Shown: positions 24,136 to 32,564, counted from the first letter of the stretch. The stretch is DNA of 42,996 bases from a virus (IMGVR_UViG_3300028590_000039:1-42996), one strand, 5' to 3'. The notes: generated by a model not told the origin, from the sequence alone. Program-made: numbers and translations.

Positions 24136-24180
24136 ACGGTCACTAGCATACGATGTCCAACGTGTCAACCCCTGACGCTT
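24133..24180 (-). promoter_or_regulatory. Promoter and direct-repeat operator of the RHH gene
   Basis: Minus strand: GTCAGGGGTTGACA (TTGACA at 24163-24168), 17-bp spacer, TAGTGA (24140-24145). Two direct CGTATGCT copies flank the -10, the second merging into the start codon. It lacks the GTTGTTTAATTGAG box of the other promoters with this -35. Confidence 0.65.
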
Positions 24181-24283
24181 GACCGGTGGCGTACATTGGT
24201 CGTACCGCTGGTGGATGAGCTGAGAGCCTCGCGAGTGGTGGAAAACGTGTCCATTCCGTTTCTGCCCACGAGAGGAAATCGCC

Positions 24284-26044
24284 ATGGCAGACGACACCAC
24301 CCCCGAGGTCTCGCAGGCCTTCGACCCCACGACCCTGGACGACGCGGCCCTCGCGGCCGAGTTCGCCCGAGCCGGGGAGCGCGGCCGCGAGCTGTCCGCC
24401 AAGGCCGAGTTCGCAGCAGGCGAGGCTGAGGAGCTGACCGAGTGCGCGAACCGCGTCACGGCCATCCAGGCCGAGCAGGCGGCCCGCGTGGAGCGCGCCC
24501 AGGCCGTCCAGGCCAAGCGCGACGTGTTCGCCAGCCTCGGTGACCTCCCCCAGATCCCCCAGCCGGTCCTTCCCGAGCCCCAGGCGGCCCCTGTGGCGCC
24601 CGTGGAGGCTGCCCCGGTCTCCCAGGCCGTCGCGGTCCCGAGCGTGGCTCAGATGGCCGCACAGCCGCCCGTCCCGGTCGCGGGCAACGTGAGCGACGGA
24701 TCCGTCACCCGCATCAGCGCCCACGTCGGCGCCAACGCGGGCGGCTTCATCGGCAAGGGAGTCGGCGAGGAGTTCACCTCCGACACCGAGGTCTCCAAGG
24801 CGCTCATCGAGAACGCACGCAGCTTCGGCCACCGTGGGGGCTCCGGACGGCAGGCGATCGCGCAGTACAAGCGCGACCGTGGCGCCCAGTTCACCATCGA
24901 CACCGACAACCCCGAGGAGTCGATGGCCATCCTGCGCCGCGCGCGGGACGAGAAGCGCCTGCACGGCGGCTCCCTGGCCAAGGCGTGGCAGCACTCCATC
25001 GACACCGGAGCGTCGTCCCTGACGGCTGCTGCGGGCTGGTGTGCGCCCTCGCAGAACGACTACAGCCTCTGCACGAACTGGGTGGCGGGTGTCGGTCTTC
25101 TCGACCTGCCCACGGTCACCGTGACGCGAGGCGGCATCAACTACACCGATGAGCCGGACTTCCCGACGATCTACGCGAACGCCGTGGCGGCCGGTGGCGG
25201 ATCGAACTTCCTCACCGAAGCCCAGGTCATCGCCGACACCGTCAAGACCTGCTCCGAGATCCCCTGCCCCACCTTCGAGAACCGGCGCCTCGACGTCATG
25301 GCGCTGTGCATCCGGGTGAGCTTCCTTCAGGCGGCCGGTTACCCCGAGGTCGTCTCGGCTTGGCGCCAGGGCCTGCTCGCCTCGCACGAGCAGGAAATGA
25401 ACCGCCTGATCATCGCGGACATCCTCGCCCGCGCGGGCGCGGCGACCACGCTCGCGGCCGTGGACGCGGACGGCACCGACTCCTTCACGTCCGCCCTGCT
25501 CAGCGGTGTGGAGCAGGCGCGCGAGGACCTGCTGTACCGGTTCATGCTGTCGTGGGACTCGACCATCGAGGTCGTCCTCCCCCACTGGATCCTCCCCCAG
25601 ATCCGTGCCGACCTCTCGCGCCGTTCCGGCGACACCGGCGGTCTGCTGTGCGTCACGGACTCCTACATCGCGAACCTGTTCTCGTGCCGTGGCGTGCGCG
25701 TCCAGTTCGTGCGCGGATGGCAGGACGGTCTCATCACCGGCGGTGCGCTCAACGCCGCGTTCCCCGGCGGTGACGCCGCGACCCCGTTCAACACGTCCCT
25801 CCCGTCCACGGTGTCCTTCCTCGCCTACCCGGCGGGCTCGGTCGTGGCGGCGCGCCAGGACGTCGTCACCCTGACCAACGTCTACGACGCAGCCAGCCTC
25901 GCGGTCAACGAGTACACCGACCTGTTCGCGGAAGAGGGCTTCGCGCCCATCTACCCGTGCCCCGGTCAGCGTCTCTACACCGTGACCGGCTGCACCGGAG
26001 GCACCACCGGCGCCCACGTGATCGACTGCACGGACGCGCCGTAA
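24284..26044 (+). CDS. Major capsid protein with long N-terminal region
   Basis: 586 aa from ATG after GAGAGGAAA. Residues about 15-80 are a Glu/Ala-rich helix and 90-140 a Pro/Val/Ala linker, resembling a fused scaffold or delta domain. From about 240 the sequence is HK97-like capsid (TDEPDFPTIYANAVAAGGG, WRQGLLASHEQEMNRLIIAD, LPHWILPQIRADLS, YPAGSVVAARQDVVT). It is rich in Cys (TNW-C-like and CTGCTGG near the end), unusual for this fold and perhaps crosslinking. The upstream protease probably removes the N-terminal part. Confidence 0.9.
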   Translation: MADDTTPEVSQAFDPTTLDDAALAAEFARAGERGRELSAKAEFAAGEAEELTECANRVTAIQAEQAARVERAQAVQAKRDVFASLGDLPQIPQPVLPEPQAAPVAPVEAAPVSQAVAVPSVAQMAAQPPVPVAGNVSDGSVTRISAHVGANAGGFIGKGVGEEFTSDTEVSKALIENARSFGHRGGSGRQAIAQYKRDRGAQFTIDTDNPEESMAILRRARDEKRLHGGSLAKAWQHSIDTGASSLTAAAGWCAPSQNDYSLCTNWVAGVGLLDLPTVTVTRGGINYTDEPDFPTIYANAVAAGGGSNFLTEAQVIADTVKTCSEIPCPTFENRRLDVMALCIRVSFLQAAGYPEVVSAWRQGLLASHEQEMNRLIIADILARAGAATTLAAVDADGTDSFTSALLSGVEQAREDLLYRFMLSWDSTIEVVLPHWILPQIRADLSRRSGDTGGLLCVTDSYIANLFSCRGVRVQFVRGWQDGLITGGALNAAFPGGDAATPFNTSLPSTVSFLAYPAGSVVAARQDVVTLTNVYDAASLAVNEYTDLFAEEGFAPIYPCPGQRLYTVTGCTGGTTGAHVIDCTDAP

Positions 26045-26059
26045 CCCACCCCCTGTACA

Positions 26060-26097
26060 GCCCCCGCCCGTTCGTCGTCCCTGTGACGGGCGGGGGC
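26060..26097 (+). terminator. Terminator behind the capsid gene
   Basis: Twelve-bp stem GCCCCCGCCCGT/ACGGGCGGGGGC with a 14-nt loop between the capsid gene and the 288-aa gene. It could set a high capsid-to-downstream ratio by partial termination. Confidence 0.7.
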
Positions 26098-26119
26098 CCT
26101 CAGACAGAAGGGAGGGACC

Positions 26120-26986
26120 ATGGGAAAGATCATCACTAACCGTCAGCTCGTGCCGACACCGCCGACCACGCCCCTGCACTACGGGCTGTTCACGGCTGTG
26201 GCGAGCGTGCAGACGATGGACACCCGCCTGATCGCGGCGGGCGGACAGTTCTTCGCCGATCACTGCGGTGACGGCCAGCTGTACAACCAGACCTGTCTCG
26301 TCAGCCCCGAGAAGACGTTCGTAGAGGGCTCGGACCTCATGCCCTTCGACCCGTTCTGGACCGTCGCGCGCAAGCGCTGCGGATCGGTCGGGCGCACGGC
26401 CGAGGAAATGCGCAACGCGGTCCGGGACCAGCTCGTCACCTCGCAGCAGACGTTGGTGGAGGAGGGCTTCTGGGGTGGCACTGTCGTCCCCGTCGACCCG
26501 AACCTGATCGGCCACCCCGGCACTGTGATCGTCACCCCGTCCGCCCCGGGCGCGGGCGCGGCCATCGCGGCCCTGGAGGAGGCGTTCTACGGGGTCTACG
26601 GCTACACCGGAACCATCCACATCAACATGCGCGCCTACGCGGCCGCCGCGTACTCGCAGCTGATCGTCCGCCAGGGCGGTGCCGGTGTCCTGCGCACCCC
26701 GATCGGGTCCACGTGGTCATTCGGTGCCGGGTACGGCATCACCGGCCCGGCCGGGGTCGCCCCGGCGGCCGGATTCGTCTGGGCGTTCATGACCGGCGCT
26801 GTGAATATGTGGCGCTCGGGCATCCTGCCTCAGCCCGACCCACGTCAGACGCTGGACCGGTCCCTGAACCAGTGGGACGTGGTGGCCGAGGAAGTGTTCG
26901 GCCTGACCTGGGACTGCCCCGAGGTCTACGCCGTGCAGGTTCCGGTTGCCGCACCGGCCGTGGCCACCGCCCCGGCGGTGCCGTAG
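26120..26986 (+). CDS. Virion protein after the capsid gene, 288 aa
   Basis: ATG after GAAGGGAGGG. Regions include FDPFWTVARKRCGSVGRTAE, LEEAFYGVYGYTGTIHINM and FVWAFMTGAVNMWRS. The last two recall encapsulin/HK97-like strand patterns, but this is only an impression. The gene lies between two terminators with the capsid gene, which suggests an abundant structural role such as a second capsid, cement or connector protein. I cannot decide among these. Confidence 0.6.
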   Translation: MGKIITNRQLVPTPPTTPLHYGLFTAVASVQTMDTRLIAAGGQFFADHCGDGQLYNQTCLVSPEKTFVEGSDLMPFDPFWTVARKRCGSVGRTAEEMRNAVRDQLVTSQQTLVEEGFWGGTVVPVDPNLIGHPGTVIVTPSAPGAGAAIAALEEAFYGVYGYTGTIHINMRAYAAAAYSQLIVRQGGAGVLRTPIGSTWSFGAGYGITGPAGVAPAAGFVWAFMTGAVNMWRSGILPQPDPRQTLDRSLNQWDVVAEEVFGLTWDCPEVYAVQVPVAAPAVATAPAVP

Positions 26987-27198
26987 TGGAAGACGACTGG
27001 ATCACCGTGATCCCGGACCCGGGCGAGGTGAAGAAGGTGGCGCGGGACCTGCTCGCGCTCGCGTCCTCACCCGCGCACGTGCGCACCGACGGGAACGGTT
27101 CCGAGTTCCGCATCCCGCCGTACCTGGCGGACCTGTACAGCCCTGCGCCCGCGCCCAGGAAGCGCCCGGCCAAGAAGAAGGAAGAGGGTGAAGAGTAA
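26986..27198 (+). CDS. Small head/tail-region protein, 70 aa
   Basis: GTG overlaps the previous TAG by one base, and the stop overlaps the next ATG by one base. WITVIPDPGEVKKVARDLLA and the C-terminal basic tail (RKRPAKKKEEGEE) are typical of small connector-region proteins of actinophages (head-fibre or Rho-like tails). Function unknown. Confidence 0.65.
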   Translation: MEDDWITVIPDPGEVKKVARDLLALASSPAHVRTDGNGSEFRIPPYLADLYSPAPAPRKRPAKKKEEGEE

Positions 27199-27899
27199 TG
27201 GCTACCGTGTGCGCAACCCAGTCGCGCGGCAAGATGATGCGGCTCACGCTCCTGGACGAATGTGGCGCTCCGGTTGAGGGCCCCGCGTCCACGCTGGTGA
27301 GCAAGTCGTTCGTCTCGGTCACGGCAACCCCGAACTACCTGGACGCCGAAGAAATCTCGCAGGCTGACGCCAACGGTGACATCTGCATCGACGACCGGTC
27401 GGACCCGGCCCTGCGCTGGATCGACCTGTCGATCATCGTCTGTGTCACCGACCCCCAGATGATCAACCTGATCACGGGTGACCCGCTCGTGGTCGACGAC
27501 GCGACCCCCACCCCGAACACGGTCGGCTTCCGCATCAACGCGGCCCTCACCGGCACCGCGAACTTCGCCCTGGAGATCTGGTCCGGCATCACCGGACAGG
27601 CCTGCACGGCGGGCGGGTTCACGAACTACGGGTACTGGCTGTACCCGTGGGTCAAGGACGCTCAGTGGGGCGAGTGGGTCCACCAGAACGGCGCCCTGGT
27701 CCTCACGTTCACCGCGCGTGCCGTGAACGAGTCCCAGTGGGGCGTGGGCCCGTACATGGTCCGCCGTGACGCGACGGTCCCGGCCACGCTGGAGCCGCTT
27801 CTCTCGCCGATCGACGACGACGATTTCGTGCACTTCGAGGTCACGGCTGCGCCGCTCCCGACCCCGGCCTGTGGCGCGGTCGCGCTCGTCATTCCGTAA
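27198..27899 (+). CDS. Probable major tail tube protein, 233 aa
   Basis: ATG in a 1-bp overlap. A beta-rich protein (LTLLDECGAPVEGPASTLVS, ALRWIDLSIIVCVTDPQMIN, ALVLTFTARAVNESQWGVGP). No major tail protein is seen in the usual place between the gp10-like gene and the tail chaperones, and this is the only gene of suitable size and composition. The strong terminator right behind it suits a highly expressed gene. The assignment rests on context, not on a family match. Confidence 0.5.
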   Translation: MATVCATQSRGKMMRLTLLDECGAPVEGPASTLVSKSFVSVTATPNYLDAEEISQADANGDICIDDRSDPALRWIDLSIIVCVTDPQMINLITGDPLVVDDATPTPNTVGFRINAALTGTANFALEIWSGITGQACTAGGFTNYGYWLYPWVKDAQWGEWVHQNGALVLTFTARAVNESQWGVGPYMVRRDATVPATLEPLLSPIDDDDFVHFEVTAAPLPTPACGAVALVIP

Positions 27900-27907
27900 C
27901 AGGTACC

Positions 27908-27945
27908 GGGTGATCACTTTCCGGGCTTCCGGAAAGTGATCACCC
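27908..27945 (+). terminator. Strong terminator behind the putative tail tube gene
   Basis: Perfect 17-bp stem GGGTGATCACTTTCCGG/CCGGAAAGTGATCACCC with a GCTT loop, followed by TTCGGGGG. It separates the capsid/tail-tube unit from the fibre genes. Confidence 0.85.
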
Positions 27946-27958
27946 TTCGGGGGTCACC

Positions 27959-28420
27959 ATGCCGCTCATTCACTACCATCAGTTTCTGACCTATCCGGAC
28001 GGTAACCCAGCAGCCAACACCCTGTTCCCGCTAGCGCTCCTGGGCGGGAACAGTCTCGTGCCCACGTTCGCCGACAAGGCGGGGACGATCCCGCTCCCCA
28101 ACCCGGTACTCACCGGGGCGGACGGCCTGATCGACTTCTACGCGGCCCCGGGAGCGTACGCCGTGGACGTGGCGGGCGCAGTCGTCCACATCGTCGTCCA
28201 CCCCGCCGAGACAGACGATGCATGGCCGGGGACCTTTGTTCATGCGCAGCCGGTGGCGGCCGCCACCTGGACGGTGAACCATCACTTCGGGGTAGAGCCG
28301 AACGTCAGCATCCTGGTGGCAGGTCAGTCAGCAGAGGCAGACGTCACGCACCCGACCACGGAACAGACCGTGATCACATTCGGTAGCCCGGTCTCGGGCA
28401 CCGCCCTGCTGCGGAGGTAG
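27959..28420 (+). CDS. Tail fibre module, 153 aa
   Basis: ATG at 27959. Residues 1-85 form the HYHQFLTYPDGNPAANTLFP-type fibre domain that is repeated in the gene at 29446 (HYRDLYWYPNG). The C-terminal 55 residues (WTVNHHFGVEPNVSILVAGQ) are a small beta-module also seen at the end of the next gene (SFTVSHNFSTFDVLVQVYEI). The domain mix points to a short fibre or fibre-attached protein. Confidence 0.75.
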   Translation: MPLIHYHQFLTYPDGNPAANTLFPLALLGGNSLVPTFADKAGTIPLPNPVLTGADGLIDFYAAPGAYAVDVAGAVVHIVVHPAETDDAWPGTFVHAQPVAAATWTVNHHFGVEPNVSILVAGQSAEADVTHPTTEQTVITFGSPVSGTALLRR

Positions 28421-28423
28421 ACC

Positions 28424-28765
28424 ATGAGCGGCGTGCAGTTCGTCCAGCAGATCGACATGAACAGCCTGAAGATCACCGAGCTGGCTCCGGGCGTAGCCGG
28501 AACCGACGCGGTGAACGTCAACCAGCTGACCGCGTCGGCCCCGCAGGGGTTCGCGTCGGACATCGGCAACGGCGTGGCCACCAGCTTCACCGTCAGCCAC
28601 AACTTCTCCACCTTCGATGTCCTGGTCCAGGTCTACGAGATCGCGACCGGCGCCACCGTCCACCCCACGATCAACCGCGTGGCCGAGGACGACGTCCAGC
28701 TGATCTTCGGAGTCGCCCCCACCGCCGCGCAGTACCGTCTTCTCGTGGTCCCGGTGCCTGCCTGA
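28424..28765 (+). CDS. Small fibre-like protein, 113 aa
   Basis: ATG right after the previous stop. The N-terminus (DMNSLKITELAPGVAGTDAV NVNQLTA) is the usual fibre trimer-attachment pattern. The C-terminal 60 residues carry the FTVSHNFSTFDV module shared with the preceding gene. Likely a virion accessory fibre. The last base overlaps the next ATG. Confidence 0.7.
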   Translation: MSGVQFVQQIDMNSLKITELAPGVAGTDAVNVNQLTASAPQGFASDIGNGVATSFTVSHNFSTFDVLVQVYEIATGATVHPTINRVAEDDVQLIFGVAPTAAQYRLLVVPVPA

Positions 28766-29436
28766 TGTCCGTCCTGCTCAAGGTGGCCGCGCGCCTGTTC
28801 AACACGACGGCCACCCCCGCCTCTGTCGCCTCGGGAGACATGTGGTACAGGTCCGATACGGACCAGGTCCAGGTGTCGGACGGAGCGGCCGGGATCCCCA
28901 TCACAGTCGGGCCGGTCGGCAACCTGCCGGTCATCGCGTCCACGCGGTGGCACGGCCTGCCCGCCTACGGCAACGCCGCATCCATCAACATCCCGGACGG
29001 CAGGCTGTACGCCCTGCCGTTCTGGCCCGGGCGCACCTGCACGGTCACGGCCGTCGCGGCCAACGTGACGCTCGCCCTGGTCGGCGGACTGATGCGCATG
29101 GGCATCTACGAGTCGGACGGGGCGCTGCCCACGACACTGCTGGCCGATTACGGCACGGTCACGGCCGGGGTCACGGGCCTGCGCACGATCAGCGGCCTGT
29201 CCACGGCCGTGCGTCCCGTGCTCCACTACCTGGTGATCGGACGACAGAGCGCGGGCCTCACGCTCAGCGTGTCGTCCCGGTCGTCGTGGGAGCCGATCGT
29301 CTCGGACGCGGCCGCCACCATCTCATCCAACACGAACACCTACTACGTCGACGGGGTGGGTGGCGCGCTGCCCGGTACCTTCGGCACCCCGGACGGCACC
29401 GACCAGGGGCCGTGCCTGACTGTCCAGCTCACCTGA
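28765..29436 (+). CDS. Receptor-binding/fibre protein, 223 aa
   Basis: ATG overlaps the TGA of the preceding gene. It begins SVLLKVAARLFNTTATPASV then MWYRSDTDQVQVSDGAAG, a phage tail-fibre beta-prism pattern. A jelly-roll-like region follows (LPFWPGRTCTVTAVAANVTL). Probably a host-contact protein. The specific ligand is unknown. Confidence 0.7.
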   Translation: MSVLLKVAARLFNTTATPASVASGDMWYRSDTDQVQVSDGAAGIPITVGPVGNLPVIASTRWHGLPAYGNAASINIPDGRLYALPFWPGRTCTVTAVAANVTLALVGGLMRMGIYESDGALPTTLLADYGTVTAGVTGLRTISGLSTAVRPVLHYLVIGRQSAGLTLSVSSRSSWEPIVSDAAATISSNTNTYYVDGVGGALPGTFGTPDGTDQGPCLTVQLT

Positions 29437-29445
29437 GGAGGGGCC

Positions 29446-30621
29446 GTGGCCCTGGCGCATTACCGGGACCTGTACTGGTACCCCAACGGGGCCTTGGCCA
29501 CCAACGTGTCAGCCAGGGTCTTCCCCTTCGGCTCCAACGGGCTGGCCACGCTGTGGGCGGACCAGGCCGGGACGATCCCGCTCACCAACCCGCTGAACAC
29601 CGACGGGTCCGGGTTCCTGGACTTCTGGGCGGAGGAGGGTGAGTACTGGATCTACATCGACGCGCGCTCGTTCCGAGTCAGCGTCGGCAACCCCGTCGCC
29701 CTGGACTCCTGGGACGGTGCCTCCGTCGCCTTGTCGACGGGCATCATGTCCGGCGGCAACTTCACGGCGGCCGGAACGTCGATCGGCGTGCAAGAGACCG
29801 TGGGCTACGTGGTGGACTACGCCACGGACAGCTTCCGGCCCACGCTCACGCGCGTGCACGTGCCCGCGCAGCTCGTACCCCTGTCCCCGGCCGCGCTCGC
29901 GCGCACGCTCACGTGGTGGCAGGTCGATGCGGCCGGGAACTTCCTGGAGCTCCTCGACGACCCCACGCCCCAGCAGCGCAGGGCGAACATCACGCTCGGG
30001 TTCTCCATCGTGTTCGGCGGGGTCGTCGTCTTCACCAAGGCCGTACCCCTGCTCATGGCGCAGCCCGCGAACCAGCTGGCCGACCTGACCGACTCCCTCG
30101 GCCCGTTTATCCTGGAGGGCGCCCGCTTCTCGCCGAACGGGCCCAACCTCAGCTTCAACCTGTCGGCCGGGACCATGTTCTCCCGGGGCTTCAACCACAC
30201 CTTGGTCCCCGGCAACCCGAACATCGCCCCGATCGCAGCGCAGTCCCCGGCGCAGTTCCGGGTAGCCACCTCGGCCACGACCGTGTTCGGGGCGCCGGTC
30301 ACAGTCATCGACCCGGCCAACTACGACGTCGGCGGGGTCGTCACCCCGGTCCCGGGCGGCCCCCTGGTGGCCACCGTGCAGCGCGTGTTCGTGTTCGCCC
30401 AGGACAACGCCCCTGACCAGCTGGTGGCGCAGTACGGGCAGCGCGTGTACCCGAGCCTGTCGGCGGCCGCGCTGAACATCAACACCGAGGAGTACGTCAC
30501 GAACCCGGTCTTCGTGAGCGCGCTTGTAGGCTGGATCTGTGTGATCCGGACGGCAACCGACCTGACGGATCAGGCGCAGGCCACGTTCATCCCGGCCCCG
30601 GGCAAGTTCTCACGACCGTAA
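29446..30621 (+). CDS. Tail fibre protein, 391 aa
   Basis: GTG after GAGGAGGGGCC. Residues 1-80 (HYRDLYWYPNG, FADx-like DQAGTIPLTNPLNTDGSGFL, YWIYIDARSFRV) repeat the N-terminal domain of the 153-aa gene at 27959. The rest is beta-rich and glycine-rich with no family I recognise (LSFNLSAGTMFSRGFNHTLV in the middle). Probably the long fibre whose N-terminus docks to the tail. Confidence 0.7.
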   Translation: MALAHYRDLYWYPNGALATNVSARVFPFGSNGLATLWADQAGTIPLTNPLNTDGSGFLDFWAEEGEYWIYIDARSFRVSVGNPVALDSWDGASVALSTGIMSGGNFTAAGTSIGVQETVGYVVDYATDSFRPTLTRVHVPAQLVPLSPAALARTLTWWQVDAAGNFLELLDDPTPQQRRANITLGFSIVFGGVVVFTKAVPLLMAQPANQLADLTDSLGPFILEGARFSPNGPNLSFNLSAGTMFSRGFNHTLVPGNPNIAPIAAQSPAQFRVATSATTVFGAPVTVIDPANYDVGGVVTPVPGGPLVATVQRVFVFAQDNAPDQLVAQYGQRVYPSLSAAALNINTEEYVTNPVFVSALVGWICVIRTATDLTDQAQATFIPAPGKFSRP

Positions 30622-30630
30622 GGAGGTTCC

Positions 30631-31479
30631 ATGCCGGTCATCGACGTAGTGATCCCAGGGTCGGTCGACCCCCAGGACAGCAGCACGCCGTGCAACTGGA
30701 CTGTGGACACGCTGTGCGTGGCCGACTGGGCATCGGTCCCGCCGAACGTGCAGACGGCCGCCTCCGAGTGGGCCGTGCAGATCCTCTGGGCGCTAACAGG
30801 CCGACAATATGGGGCCTGTTCCGTGACGCTGCGCCCGTGCGGTCCCAGGTGCATGGGGCCGGACGGCTACATGGCGTTCCCCGTCAACTCGGGCGGGTTC
30901 ACCGGGGCAACAGGCCCGTGGATGATCCCCTGGATCGACGCCGGAGTGTGGCGCAACTGCGGCTGCACCGGCGGCTGCTCCTGCTCCGCGCCGTGTGAGA
31001 TCGCCATCCCGGGGCCGGTCTCGGTGATCGATGAAGTGAGGGTGGACGGCATCGTCCTGGACCCCTCTGCGTACCGGCTTGACTCGCTGCGCGGCATCCC
31101 GGTCCTGGTCCGTATCGACGGTGAATGCTGGCCGGACTGCCAGGACATGGCTGCGGACATCGACGAACCGGGCGCGTTCTCGGTCACCTACCAGCGCGGG
31201 CGCGTGGTCCCCCGCTCGGGTCAGTTGGCGGCCGGGGAGCTGGCCGGTGAGTTCGCCAAGGCCTGCCAGGGCCAGGACTGCGCGCTGCCTCAGCAGCTGG
31301 CGTCGATGACCCGTAACGGCATCGAGGTTCAGGTGATGGACCCGAACACGCTGCTCGAATCGGGTCTGACGGGCATCGCGAACGTGGACCTGTGGATCAG
31401 GGCCGTGAACCCGGCGCGCAAAGCCATGCGGTCGCGCGTCCTGTCGGCCGACGTCCCGGCGCAGAGGTACATGACATGA
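30631..31479 (+). CDS. Head-tail adaptor, 282 aa
   Basis: ATG after TAAGGAGG. It contains AASEWAVQILWALTGRQYG and SYQRG-like strands (AFSVTYQRGRVVPRSGQLA) expected of head-tail adaptors of actinophages, plus a Cys cluster (NCGCTGGCSCSAPCEI) that may bind metal or form disulfides. It leads the connector block (adaptor, stopper, gp10). It overlaps the next gene by 4 bp. Confidence 0.75.
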   Translation: MPVIDVVIPGSVDPQDSSTPCNWTVDTLCVADWASVPPNVQTAASEWAVQILWALTGRQYGACSVTLRPCGPRCMGPDGYMAFPVNSGGFTGATGPWMIPWIDAGVWRNCGCTGGCSCSAPCEIAIPGPVSVIDEVRVDGIVLDPSAYRLDSLRGIPVLVRIDGECWPDCQDMAADIDEPGAFSVTYQRGRVVPRSGQLAAGELAGEFAKACQGQDCALPQQLASMTRNGIEVQVMDPNTLLESGLTGIANVDLWIRAVNPARKAMRSRVLSADVPAQRYMT

Positions 31480-31985
31480 CACAGGCCATCGTCCTTGCCC
31501 AGGAGCTGTTGGACTGCCTGGAAACGGCTCTCCTCGCGGGCCCGAACCCGCCCCCGGCCAGTTCGATCATGCTGCGTGCCGGATCCGAGGTCACCCCACT
31601 TCTGAGCACCAAGACCGACGAATGCTGCTCGGGCCTCGGCTGGGTCCGCATCCAGTCCATCTCGGGGGTGCGCTCACTGGGCGAGCTGGACAACGTGGCC
31701 TGCTTCCAGCAGGAGCGCACGCTGAACCTGGAGCTGGGCGTGGCCCGGTGCGCCCCGTCCTCGGACATCAGCACGGTGCCGACCGAGGAACAGTGGGCGG
31801 CCGTGGCCATGCAGCTGGACGCGGACCAGGGCGCCATGGAGGCAGCCATCTGCTGCGCGTTCGGGGACCTGGATGAGACCACGGCCGAGGAGGTAGCGGT
31901 CGGCGAGTACCTGCCCTTCGGCGTGGACGGCAACTGTATCGGTGGCACCATGCAGGTCAGCGTCCGTATGACTGTCTGCTGTTAG
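31476..31985 (+). CDS. Head-tail connector/stopper, 169 aa
   Basis: ATG in a 4-bp overlap. Cys-rich (TDECCSGLGWVRIQSI, VACFQQERTLNLELGVARCA, ICCAFGD, MTVCC). Position between the adaptor and the gp10-like gene makes it a stopper or tail-terminator. The fold is inferred only from location. Confidence 0.65.
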   Translation: MTQAIVLAQELLDCLETALLAGPNPPPASSIMLRAGSEVTPLLSTKTDECCSGLGWVRIQSISGVRSLGELDNVACFQQERTLNLELGVARCAPSSDISTVPTEEQWAAVAMQLDADQGAMEAAICCAFGDLDETTAEEVAVGEYLPFGVDGNCIGGTMQVSVRMTVCC

Positions 31986-31993
31986 GAGCGATC

Positions 31994-32305
31994 ATGGCTG
32001 CGAAGAAGACTCCCGCACGCGCGTCCGAGGGTGCGCGCGTGCGGGTGCGTACGTCGTTCAACGGCCTGCGCAAGGGTGATGAAGCGGACGTGAAGCTCAG
32101 CGAACTCGTGCGCGCGTGGCTCGCCATGGGGCTGGTGGAGGTGGTGACAGGTGGCACGGATCCGGCTGGACCGGGCGCAGCTGAACCGTCAGCTGCGGGG
32201 GGCGCGCCGGAGCGAGCTGGAGACAGCGGCCCGGCAGGTGATGAACCGGGCGAAAGTTTTGGCTCCGGTGGATACGGGACGTCTGCGCGCGTCGATCAGG
32301 ATTGA
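31994..32305 (+). CDS. Small connector-region protein, 103 aa, overlapping the next gene
   Basis: ATG after TAGGAGC. The first 50 residues (RVRVRTSFNGLRKGDEADVK, LVRAWLAMGLVEVV) are ordered and match the short proteins often found at this site in actinophages. The last 52 residues (GTDPAGPGAAEPSAAGG...) overlap the start of the gp10-like gene by 155 bp in another frame and are low-complexity. It is real in its N-terminal half. Whether the tail is translated or the ribosome shifts is open. Confidence 0.65.
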   Translation: MAAKKTPARASEGARVRVRTSFNGLRKGDEADVKLSELVRAWLAMGLVEVVTGGTDPAGPGAAEPSAAGGAPERAGDSGPAGDEPGESFGSGGYGTSARVDQD

Positions 32306-32564
32306 GGCCCGGCGGGACTTTGCTTTCCGCTCGGTGTACACCGTCGGGTCCGACGTCGAGTACGCGGCTATGGTCAACGACGGCACCCGGCCGCACATCA
32401 TCCGGCCGCGCCGGGCGCAGGCACTCCGCTTCAGGGTCGGCGGCCGGATTGTGTTCGCCAGGGTCGTCCACCACCCGGGCACCAAGCCGAACCCGTTCCT
32501 GGACCGGGCCTTGCGTGAGGTCGCGTCCGCGCGCGGATACTCGTTCCGGCATACCGCCTCGTAG
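32151..32564 (+). CDS. HK97 gp10-like tail completion protein, 137 aa
   Basis: GTG after GGAGGTGG. AKVLAPVDTGRLRASIRIEA, DVEYAAMVNDGTRPHII and PGTKPNPFLDRALREV are the signature of the HK97 gp10 family (neck/tail-completion). Its first 155 bp lie within the preceding gene. It precedes the tail chaperone genes in the usual order. Confidence 0.88.
   Translation: MARIRLDRAQLNRQLRGARRSELETAARQVMNRAKVLAPVDTGRLRASIRIEARRDFAFRSVYTVGSDVEYAAMVNDGTRPHIIRPRRAQALRFRVGGRIVFARVVHHPGTKPNPFLDRALREVASARGYSFRHTAS

Noticed and set aside
24179-24200. Capsid-gene promoter at cttgacc...tacatt
   Set aside because: Spacing between the two hexamers is only 7 bp, too short for a sigma-70 type promoter.
24143-26620. 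825-aa minus-strand frame across the capsid gene
   Set aside because: Arg/Gly/Asp/Val-rich translation antisense to the capsid gene, with no ribosome site or conserved motif.
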